Below, one piece after another: positions 1 to 5,727 of a stretch of 5,727 nucleotides of DNA. A program made the translations under genes and the position numbers. The notes under the pieces were generated by a model. The model saw only the letters and a program-made list of their open reading frames with translations. It was not told where the DNA came from and made no database searches. This DNA comes from Bacteroidota bacterium (GTDB lineage: Bacteria; Bacteroidota; Bacteroidia; Bacteroidales; UBA1556), in the NCBI GenBank assembly GCA_003648395.1, contig QMPB01000336.1, forward strand, positions 1 to 5,727, in the 5' to 3' direction. Positions within the stretch are counted from its first letter, which is position 1. Every line of letters begins with the position of its first letter.

Positions 1-1
1 T

Positions 2-607
2 ATTGAGCTAGATAATAGAATATATAATGGTAAATACTATAATTATTTTCTCCCAAAATCAGTATATGGTAACCAGTTTTTGTCTAAGAAGGAAAGTAGC
101 CTAGGTATAGTTTGGAAGAAAGGAGTTGAGTTTGATGGTTTATTGCTTAATTATGATGTGCTGAATCAACAAGTTTTATTGGAATTTACCACTAATGAAG
201 GTGCTGCAAGATTAATATCTCTTTCAATGGTTGATGTTGATTCTTTTTATTTTGAAAATAAGAAATTTGTAATTGATACTAATATTTCTCAATTGGGAGA
301 TATTTATCAATGCATTTATTATAAAGGAATTAAGCTTTATTTCTATTATAGCAAGATTCTTACATTGCAATCAAAGTTAAATGATATAGAATACCATTTC
401 AATAAATTGGATAAAGATATATTCTATTATGAAAATGGTAACTATCATAAGGTTAAGAAGAACTCTAAGTTTATTAAAAAATTGAATCCAAAGATTGCAA
501 ATAATGTTAAGCATTATATGAAATCTAAGAAATATAAACTAAATAAAATGAATGATGAACAGTATTTAGATATACTTGTTTATATTAAAGACAAAGCCAT
601 TGAATAA
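2..607 (+). CDS. Conserved hypothetical protein of Bacteroidota, 3' part only (5' end outside window)
   Basis: The frame is open from base 2 to the TAA at 605-607, about 201 residues, with no stop before the left edge. The gene therefore starts upstream; the TTG at 80 is an internal Leu codon, not a convincing start. The visible N-terminal part reads 'NGKYYNYFLPKSVYGNQF', followed by a W..GVEFDGLLLNYDV segment and then beta-rich sequence. The last ~55 residues are Lys-rich and probably helical (KNSKFIKKL...VKHYMKSKKYKLNK...QYLDILVYI). From memory, this order (a 'G.pY' start, a 'V.y.G....l.YD' strand and a helical tail ending near '.L..Y') recurs in uncharacterised exported Bacteroidota proteins. 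That resemblance is recollection, not a search result. Any signal peptide would be outside the window. The gene ends 8 nt inside the probable start of the TonB-dependent receptor, so the two are probably co-transcribed and perhaps translationally coupled. No catalytic motif is visible and no function is assigned. Confidence 0.85.
   Translation: MELDNRIYNGKYYNYFLPKSVYGNQFLSKKESSLGIVWKKGVEFDGLLLNYDVLNQQVLLEFTTNEGAARLISLSMVDVDSFYFENKKFVIDTNISQLGDIYQCIYYKGIKLYFYYSKILTLQSKLNDIEYHFNKLDKDIFYYENGNYHKVKKNSKFIKKLNPKIANNVKHYMKSKKYKLNKMNDEQYLDILVYIKDKAIE
600..607 (+). other. Gene overlap and TTG start of the receptor
   Basis: The receptor frame is closed upstream by an in-frame TAG at 567-569. The only initiation-type codons between that stop and the signal-peptide core are TTG 576 and TTG 600. 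TTG 600 gives a compact signal peptide (MNNLRN, hydrophobic core, SLLA|Q). TTG 576 would add eight residues (FILKTKP after Met) with no benefit. TTG 600 lies inside the last codons of the upstream gene (TAA 605-607), giving an 8-nt overlap that could couple translation. No Shine-Dalgarno sequence is visible, which is usual for Bacteroidota. Confidence 0.65.
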
Positions 608-3362
608 TCTACGAAATATATTATTAATTGTATTTGTTATTGGGTTAAGTCAGTCACTATTAGCTCAGAATAAAATAGTTAATGCAGATTTTGTAAATAC
701 AGGCTTTAATGAGTTTTGTAAATCTATTACTAAGCAAAGTGGATATAAGATTTACTATAAGAGCAAATACTTAGGAGGTAGAAATGTAAATATGCATATT
801 AACAATATTACAGCCTTACAAGCGGTGAAAAAGGCTGTAGATACTAATTTATATCAAGTTGTATTTTGGAATAGCAATATTATCATTACTAAGGATAAAA
901 GTATTCCAACAAAAGTGGTAACATATAGTTTTGAAATACCAATTGTTAAAAATGATACTGTTAATATTAAAGAGGAATATTATAAAACTACAAAAGCAGG
1001 TGTTCTAAAAAAGATTATTGTTGGAAAAAAAGGTGCTGCAAATATTAATTCAGAAGTAACAATAAAAGCAAAGGTAATTGATGCAGAAACGGGTGCAGTT
1101 ATTCCAGGGGCAACCATATATTTGGAGAGTTTGAAAAAAGGAGCCGTAGCAGATAAATTAGGAATAGCAACTGTGGCTGTAAAGCCTGGTAAATATACTG
1201 TTAGTGTAATGTTTATGAGCATGAAGACTCAAAAATATAGGCTTATTGTTTATAGTGCTGGCAGTTTTGATGTTGGTTTGTATAAAGAAAGTTTTGAGCT
1301 GTCAAGTATTGATATATATGGCGATAGGCAAATGAGTATGTTAAACCGTGACCCTGGTATTGAAAAAGTGTCTGGAAAAACATTAAAGACTATTCCGGTA
1401 ATGGTTGGTGAACCTGACATAATAAAAGCATCGACTATGCTGCCTGGTATTGTAAGTGTTGGAGAAGGAACGTCAGGATTGAATGTAAGAGGAGGTAGTT
1501 CAGACCAGAATGCGTTTTATTTGAATTCTATACCTATTTTTAATACTTCGCATATGTTAGGTTTCTTTCCTGCTTTCAACGCTGATTTAATACGAGACTT
1601 TACTATTTATAAAGGATATATTCCTTCAAATTATGGAGGTAAGCTTTCGTCAGTATTTGATATTAAAACAAGAAAAGGAAATAGAAGAGAATTCAGTCTT
1701 CATGGTGGTGTTAGTCCAATGGCTGCAAATATGGTGGCTTCAGTGCCTATAATACCTGATACATTATCGTTTATTGTTAGTGGTAGAAAATCATATTCTG
1801 ATTGGATTCTGCATAAAGTTGATGATAAGAATATTAATAGTAGTAGTGTTGAGTTCTCTGATTTTTCGTTTGGAGTGTACTACGATTTACCAAAAACTCA
1901 TATTTCTGTTTTTGGTTATCATAGCAACGACCTTTTTGCATTTTCTGATGTGAATGAATATAGGTATTCAAATGATGGACTTTCATTCAAAGTAGGACAA
2001 AATTACTCTGAAAAGCTGAGAGCAACATATACTGTCGTAGGTTCTCAATATAAATTTGGTACCAAGGATTTTGTTGAGCCAACTAAGTCGTACGAACATG
2101 ATTATAATATAGTTCAGAATGAGTTTAAGGCAGAGTTTAACTATACCATTAATAGTAATCATCAGATTGAAGCAGGCTTTCATTCAGTATATTATGGTTT
2201 AAATAGGGGGGAAGTAAAACCTTTAGGTAGCGAATCTATTTTGAAATTAGTTGATTTGAAAAAAGAGAAAGGAATAGAAAACTCTTTGTTTGTCAATGAT
2301 GTTATTAGTCCTTATCAGTGGTTAGAGTTGAACTTAGGATTTAGATATTCTATGTATAATGCTTTGGGGCCTAAAACTGTATATAAGTATGTGAATGATA
2401 AGCCACAAGATATTTTAGGTATTTCTGATACTATTAGTTATGGAAATAATGAGATTATTAGTACTCATCATTTTCCTGAGTTTAGGTTTGCTGCAAATAT
2501 TATTGCATCCAAAAAATCAAATATAAAAGCTTCCTTTACGCAAATGCATCAAAGCTTATTTATGCTAAATACCACAGCAACAGTTTCGCCTAGTAGTCAA
2601 TGGAAATTAGCTGATTATTATTTGAATCCATCCAAAAGTAATCAGTATTCTTTGGGATATTTTAGAGATTTTACTCGTTATGGTTTTGAATTATCAGTTG
2701 AAGGATTCTATAAATCAACGAAAGATTATACAGAGTTTAGAGATGGAGCAGAGTTTCTGAGTAGTAACAAAGTAGAATTAGCTGTTCTTCAGGGAGACCA
2801 ATATTCTTATGGAATAGAAACGATGTTGCGTAGAAAAGGAGAATATAAATTTACTGGATGGATAGCATATACATATTCTAAATCTATAGTTCATATTTTT
2901 GGCGATGAAAAGTGGGAAAATGTTAATAATGGCTTGCCATATCCTTCATCTTACGATATTCCACACTCATTGAATGTGTTTCTTAACATTAAATTAAGTA
3001 AAAGAGTGAATTTTTCAACTACTCTGAATTATCAAACAGGAAGACCAATAACATTTCCAATTTCAAAATATTTTATTAATAGTATTGCTTTCTTGGATTA
3101 TTCGGATCGTAATGCATATAGAATACCTTATTATTTTAGAATGGATGCCTCATTAACAGTTGAAGGTAATTTGAAGAGAAATAAGTTTATTCATAGCTCT
3201 TTTGTGTTGAGTATTTATAATTTGACAGGAAGAGATAATCCATATTCAGTATATTTTCTTGCTCGTTACGGGAAAGTTACAGCGCATCAGTACTCTGTTA
3301 TTGCAATTCCTGTTGTAACTGCAACTTGGATATTTAAACTTGGTAATTTTGATGCTAATTAA
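600..3362 (+). CDS. STN and carboxypeptidase-like domain TonB-dependent outer-membrane receptor (DUF4249-associated type)
   Basis: This is an outer-membrane beta-barrel receptor that imports a ligand using TonB/ExbBD energy; the ligand is unknown. With the TTG at 600 as start it has 920 residues. Visible parts: signal peptide 1-22, cleaved in 'SLLA|Q'; STN-like domain ~27-97 (F.EF...I..QSGYKIYY, then V.M.I....ALQAVKKAV); a linker of ~57 residues; a carboxypeptidase-regulatory-like domain ~155-230 (DAETGAVIPGATIYLES, PGKYTVSV); a possible TonB-box-like stretch ~233-241 (ELSSIDIYG); plug ~253-360 (LPGIVSVGEGTSGLNVRGGS, FNTSHMLGFF, YGGKLSSVFDIKTRKGN); and a barrel from ~362 to the end. Barrel hallmarks are SFIVSGRKSYSDW, GFRYSMYNALGP, NQYSLGYFRDF, YSYGIE, YQTGRPITFP, YSDRNAYRIPYYFRMD and YNLTGRDNPYSVYF. 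Length and motif order fit a common Bacteroidota receptor type found with DUF4249 proteins. The family does not usually end as here: six residues (GNFDAN) follow the last strand. The first in-frame ATG (792) would remove the signal peptide, so a TTG start is preferred. The STN domain could contact a FecR-like anti-sigma factor, but none is encoded in this window. Confidence 0.94.
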   Translation: MNNLRNILLIVFVIGLSQSLLAQNKIVNADFVNTGFNEFCKSITKQSGYKIYYKSKYLGGRNVNMHINNITALQAVKKAVDTNLYQVVFWNSNIIITKDKSIPTKVVTYSFEIPIVKNDTVNIKEEYYKTTKAGVLKKIIVGKKGAANINSEVTIKAKVIDAETGAVIPGATIYLESLKKGAVADKLGIATVAVKPGKYTVSVMFMSMKTQKYRLIVYSAGSFDVGLYKESFELSSIDIYGDRQMSMLNRDPGIEKVSGKTLKTIPVMVGEPDIIKASTMLPGIVSVGEGTSGLNVRGGSSDQNAFYLNSIPIFNTSHMLGFFPAFNADLIRDFTIYKGYIPSNYGGKLSSVFDIKTRKGNRREFSLHGGVSPMAANMVASVPIIPDTLSFIVSGRKSYSDWILHKVDDKNINSSSVEFSDFSFGVYYDLPKTHISVFGYHSNDLFAFSDVNEYRYSNDGLSFKVGQNYSEKLRATYTVVGSQYKFGTKDFVEPTKSYEHDYNIVQNEFKAEFNYTINSNHQIEAGFHSVYYGLNRGEVKPLGSESILKLVDLKKEKGIENSLFVNDVISPYQWLELNLGFRYSMYNALGPKTVYKYVNDKPQDILGISDTISYGNNEIISTHHFPEFRFAANIIASKKSNIKASFTQMHQSLFMLNTTATVSPSSQWKLADYYLNPSKSNQYSLGYFRDFTRYGFELSVEGFYKSTKDYTEFRDGAEFLSSNKVELAVLQGDQYSYGIETMLRRKGEYKFTGWIAYTYSKSIVHIFGDEKWENVNNGLPYPSSYDIPHSLNVFLNIKLSKRVNFSTTLNYQTGRPITFPISKYFINSIAFLDYSDRNAYRIPYYFRMDASLTVEGNLKRNKFIHSSFVLSIYNLTGRDNPYSVYFLARYGKVTAHQYSVIAIPVVTATWIFKLGNFDAN

Positions 3363-3367
3363 TTATT

Positions 3368-4534
3368 ATGAAGAAAAATATAAAACATATTAATATTAAT
3401 AGAATAATTATAGCAATATTATTATCTATTGTTTGGCAGTCGTGTGTAAAACAGATTGAACCAGATATAGAAACTCTTGATGCCGATAAGTATGTTGTGT
3501 CTGGAATATTATTAGATAGAGACGGTTTTCAGTCGATTAGTGTTTCTAGAACATCAGATTTGAATAGCACTAAATATATCCCAATTTCGGGCTGTCAAAT
3601 AAAAGTTATAAGAAGCGATAATTTTGAAATATTTTATCATGAATATCAGCTAGGTAGTTACCAATCTTATATAATGAATAGTTTTATAGATAAATCAAAG
3701 TCATATAAAGTTCAAGTTAAAACCCCAGAAGGTGATTTATTAGAATCTTCTTATGAAAGCTTCTCTTCATGCCCAGACGTGGATAAGGTGTATTATGAGG
3801 TAGAGTATAGTGAGAGTGCAAATAATCTAATAGATTATTATGGTTATCAGTTTTATATTGATTTAGATGCAAGTGAAACTGATAGCAGGTATTATCTATA
3901 TCACCTTATTGAAACATTTGAACATCATTCGCCATATCCTCTAGAGTATTGGTGGAATGGAGTATTGCATAGAGAAGTACCCCCTGACTATTCGAAGATG
4001 TATTGTTGGGTAACAACAGATATTAAAGATGTATTTCCATTGTCTACAGAAAGTCTTTCAACCAATAAGTATTCAAGATATAAATTGAATTATACTTCAA
4101 ATAGAACACAACGCTTACAACATACATACAGCCTACTTATAGAACAGATGTCACTTAGTAAAGATGCTTATGAATATTGGAATCAGATGAGAATAAATTT
4201 AAAGCAGACAGGAGGTATGTATAATAGTCAACCAATAGCTGTAAAGGGTAATTTAAAAAATCTTGTTGATGGGGGAAAAGATGTTTTAGGATATTTTGGG
4301 ACATCATCAATAAAAGATAAAAGAATATTTGTTTCTCCTTCTCCATTTGAAATTGTTGATAATTCATGTACAATGCGGGTATTACGATTTGGTTATAGAG
4401 AAATTTCTTGGGCTGAATATCCTGCATATATTTATTCTGAAAGTGGAGCCCCTACAAATAAACTTATGGATAAAGCCTGTGTTGATTGTACAAAGATGGG
4501 AGGAGTATTAACTAAACCAAGTTATTGGCCATAG
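3368..4534 (+). CDS. DUF4249 family lipoprotein, probable partner of the TonB-dependent receptor
   Basis: The protein has 388 residues from an ATG 5 nt after the receptor stop. It begins with a lipoprotein-like signal peptide: basic and polar residues 1-12, hydrophobic 13-22, then W23-Q24-S25-C26, with Cys26 the likely lipidated residue. The mature start (CVKQIEPDI) has the 'C...iePd' look of DUF4249 members. A beta-rich N-terminal region follows, with 'KYVVSGILLDRDGFQSISVSR' near 41-61, a 'SSCPDVDKVYYEVEY' segment around Cys135, and a C-terminal CVDC (Cys371, Cys374) followed by GG and ending KPSYWP. That C-x-x-C...GG...P-x-W tail is the strongest family mark. DUF4249 proteins are lipoproteins encoded beside TonB-dependent receptors. 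By analogy with SusD this one may form an outer-membrane complex with the receptor, but that is inference. The lipobox is poor at -3 (Trp), and no strong acidic run follows the Cys, so surface export versus periplasmic facing cannot be decided. No enzyme motif is seen. Confidence 0.88.
   Translation: MKKNIKHININRIIIAILLSIVWQSCVKQIEPDIETLDADKYVVSGILLDRDGFQSISVSRTSDLNSTKYIPISGCQIKVIRSDNFEIFYHEYQLGSYQSYIMNSFIDKSKSYKVQVKTPEGDLLESSYESFSSCPDVDKVYYEVEYSESANNLIDYYGYQFYIDLDASETDSRYYLYHLIETFEHHSPYPLEYWWNGVLHREVPPDYSKMYCWVTTDIKDVFPLSTESLSTNKYSRYKLNYTSNRTQRLQHTYSLLIEQMSLSKDAYEYWNQMRINLKQTGGMYNSQPIAVKGNLKNLVDGGKDVLGYFGTSSIKDKRIFVSPSPFEIVDNSCTMRVLRFGYREISWAEYPAYIYSESGAPTNKLMDKACVDCTKMGGVLTKPSYWP
4478..4531 (+). 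other. C-terminal CxxC...GG...PxW motif of the DUF4249 protein
   Basis: Codons for Cys371 and Cys374 (CVDC) are followed by Gly378-Gly379 and by Pro384, Trp387 and Pro388, the last residues before the stop. This is the conserved end of DUF4249 proteins as I recall the family. The two cysteines could form a disulfide or bind a metal; the sequence does not say which. Confidence 0.6.
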
Positions 4535-4539
4535 AAATA

Positions 4540-5727
4540 ATGATTAGATTAATGAATAATAAATATAGAAAAGTATTAAATAGTATAGGTTTGCTTATAC
4601 TGCTATTGATTAATACGAATATTGTATCCGCTCAGAAAGTAGATATTAGTTATTCAATATCAATATCAACAGATAGGAGTTTTTATGTGGTAGGTGAAAC
4701 TGTGGAGCTTAAAGTTATTATTCCAGAGCTATTTTATCCAGAGAAACTTACTAGAAGTTTTATTTATTGCGATATGGTAGGTCAGGACGGGCTAATTCAG
4801 TCATCCATAAAATTGATGCTGAAAAATGGGCAAGGAGAAAGCCAGATTAGAATTCCTAGTTCTCTTAAAAGTGGATATTATATTATTAGGGCATATACTA
4901 GAGAAATGCGAACTAATCCAGCTAATTATGGTTTTTCAACCATTAAAGTAGTTAATGTTAAGGATAAAGCTTTATTGGGTTTTACTGATAATTCTATTTT
5001 GAAGTTGAATATAGATTCTGTCGAGAATAATGACGGGATTGATATTAATGGTCTTAATAAATCATTAAGTAAACGCACAAAAGCTAATATTAATATCGAA
5101 ATAGATACAGCAAACATTATTAGCCAGTCATTATCAATATCGATAGTGCCAAAGTCTACATTTAGACAGAATGTTTTAAATGCAGAGTTAATTAATGATA
5201 AGCATATTATTGTTGATGATTTGGCTTATCCCGAAAGTAAAGGATTTAGCCTTAGTGGGACTGTTGTTCAGAGAGATACAAGTATTGGTATTATGCGGAA
5301 ACGTATATTTGTAAGCATAGTTGGGACAAAGGATGTCTTTACAACTATGAGTGATACATTGGGTAAGTTTTATCTTAGCCTTCCATTTATTTATGGAGAA
5401 CATGAGGTATATATTTCAACAGATACGATTGATAAGAATGCCATTATTCTTATTGATAAGGATTATGATTTTAAATCAAATTACTGGTTAAATAAAGATT
5501 TTAGATTAAATACTTCTGAGAAGAAAATGGCACTTATGTTGGCTCAGAATGTTGCAGTCTATAAGCTATTTGATAATAATTTGCACTCAAAGGAAAGTAT
5601 TGTTGTTTCACAACCATTCTATGGTAAAGCTGATGAAACTATTGTGATAATGGATTATATTGATTTGCCTCGATTGCATATGTATTTTACGGAGTTACCA
5701 AGTAGTGTGCATCTATATAGGCATCAA
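4540..5727 (+). CDS. Secreted MG2-like / carboxypeptidase-regulatory-like domain protein, 5' part only (3' end outside window)
   Basis: The frame is open from ATG 4540 to the window end (396 codons, no stop), so the gene is truncated on the right. ATG 4552 is an equally plausible start, giving MNNKYRK before the hydrophobic core. From 4540 the signal peptide spans ~1-31 (IGLLILLLI core, VSA|Q). Residues ~40-138 look like a macroglobulin MG2-type beta domain: 'TDRSFYVVGETVELKVIIP' at 44-62 corresponds to the family's 'DK.xYxxGExxxy' strand, and 'SGYYIIRAYTREMR' at 111-124 to its 'sGxYxxrAYTxWMR' strand. Residues ~235-302 (GFSLSGTVV ... SDTLGKFYLSLP ... EVYIST) resemble a carboxypeptidase-regulatory-like domain. 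The segment 'IDLPRLHMYFTELPSSVHLYRH' near the edge matches the region before the plug-like C-terminal part often seen in this family. Full-length relatives are, from memory, about 800-900 residues. It begins 5 nt after the DUF4249 gene and is presumably co-transcribed with the receptor. A protease-trapping role like alpha-2-macroglobulin is not supported by the part seen. Function unknown. Confidence 0.85.
   Translation, partial: MIRLMNNKYRKVLNSIGLLILLLINTNIVSAQKVDISYSISISTDRSFYVVGETVELKVIIPELFYPEKLTRSFIYCDMVGQDGLIQSSIKLMLKNGQGESQIRIPSSLKSGYYIIRAYTREMRTNPANYGFSTIKVVNVKDKALLGFTDNSILKLNIDSVENNDGIDINGLNKSLSKRTKANINIEIDTANIISQSLSISIVPKSTFRQNVLNAELINDKHIIVDDLAYPESKGFSLSGTVVQRDTSIGIMRKRIFVSIVGTKDVFTTMSDTLGKFYLSLPFIYGEHEVYISTDTIDKNAIILIDKDYDFKSNYWLNKDFRLNTSEKKMALMLAQNVAVYKLFDNNLHSKESIVVSQPFYGKADETIVIMDYIDLPRLHMYFTELPSSVHLYRHQ

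Noticed and set aside
80..607. A complete small gene starting at TTG 80
   Set aside because: The same frame is open all the way to base 2 and the upstream residues fit the protein's conserved start region, so this is the tail of a longer gene.
980..1222. Open frame of 80 codons on the minus strand
   Set aside because: It lies wholly inside the receptor's linker and carboxypeptidase-like domain; its protein is a shadow with no recognisable domain.
1521..1557. Replacement of the common plug motif 'LDGxPxYNxxH' by 'YLNSIPIFNTSH' as a possible loss of function
   Set aside because: As I recall this receptor subfamily, an Asn-containing variant ahead of 'YNPSH' is usual, so this is ordinary family variation.
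1983..2183. Open frame of 66 codons on the minus strand
   Set aside because: Antisense to the receptor barrel, low-complexity hydrophobic translation, no supporting signals.
3363..3367. Possible promoter or terminator between genes
   Set aside because: The intergenic gaps here and at 4535-4539 are 5 nt each, too short for either element, and no Bacteroidota-type -7/-33 pair or hairpin with a T-run was convincing at the gene starts.
4155..4511. Overlapping open frames on the minus strand (4155-4427) and in another plus frame (4329-4511)
   Set aside because: Both are inside the DUF4249 gene, whose own frame keeps family motifs up to its end.
4654..4671. Short tandem ATATCA repeat
   Set aside because: It only encodes an Ile-Ser run after the signal peptide and is too short and simple to suggest a regulatory or phase-variable repeat.
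4926..5403. Two minus-strand open frames (4926-5117 and 5188-5403)
   Set aside because: Both are antisense to the MG2-like gene, which has a continuous frame with signal peptide and domain motifs across this region.

Overview
The window looks like part of an AT-rich (by eye, roughly one third G+C) member of the Bacteroidota. The evidence is an STN/CarboxypepD-type TonB-dependent receptor followed by a DUF4249 lipoprotein and an MG2-like secreted protein. There are also no recognisable Shine-Dalgarno sequences before the genes, and signal peptides end in 'A|Q'. The sequence does not resolve the order or genus.

Layout: four co-directional genes on the + strand fill essentially the whole window. 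(1) 2-607 is the 3' part of a gene that begins outside the window, a conserved but uncharacterised Bacteroidota protein. (2) 600-3362 is a complete STN + carboxypeptidase-regulatory-like + plug + beta-barrel TonB-dependent receptor. It most likely starts at a TTG that overlaps gene 1 by 8 nt. (3) 3368-4534 is a complete DUF4249 family lipoprotein, 5 nt downstream. (4) 4540-5727 is the 5' part of a secreted multidomain beta protein (MG2-like N-terminal domain, then a carboxypeptidase-regulatory-like domain), again 5 nt downstream and cut by the window end.

The overlap and the two 5-nt gaps leave no room for internal promoters or terminators, so this reads as one transcription unit whose promoter lies upstream of the window. 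The inferred working model is an outer-membrane uptake module. The receptor is the TonB-powered channel, its N-terminal STN domain offers a periplasmic signalling or contact surface, the DUF4249 lipoprotein is the candidate accessory partner (in the position SusD takes in SusCD systems), and the MG2-like protein is a co-exported accessory factor. The substrate cannot be read from the sequence.

No RNA genes, mobile elements, CRISPR arrays or notable repeats were seen, and no stretch over 300 bases lacks a gene. This is a recognisable Bacteroidota gene arrangement rather than a clearly new system; what remains undescribed is its substrate and the roles of the three accessory proteins.
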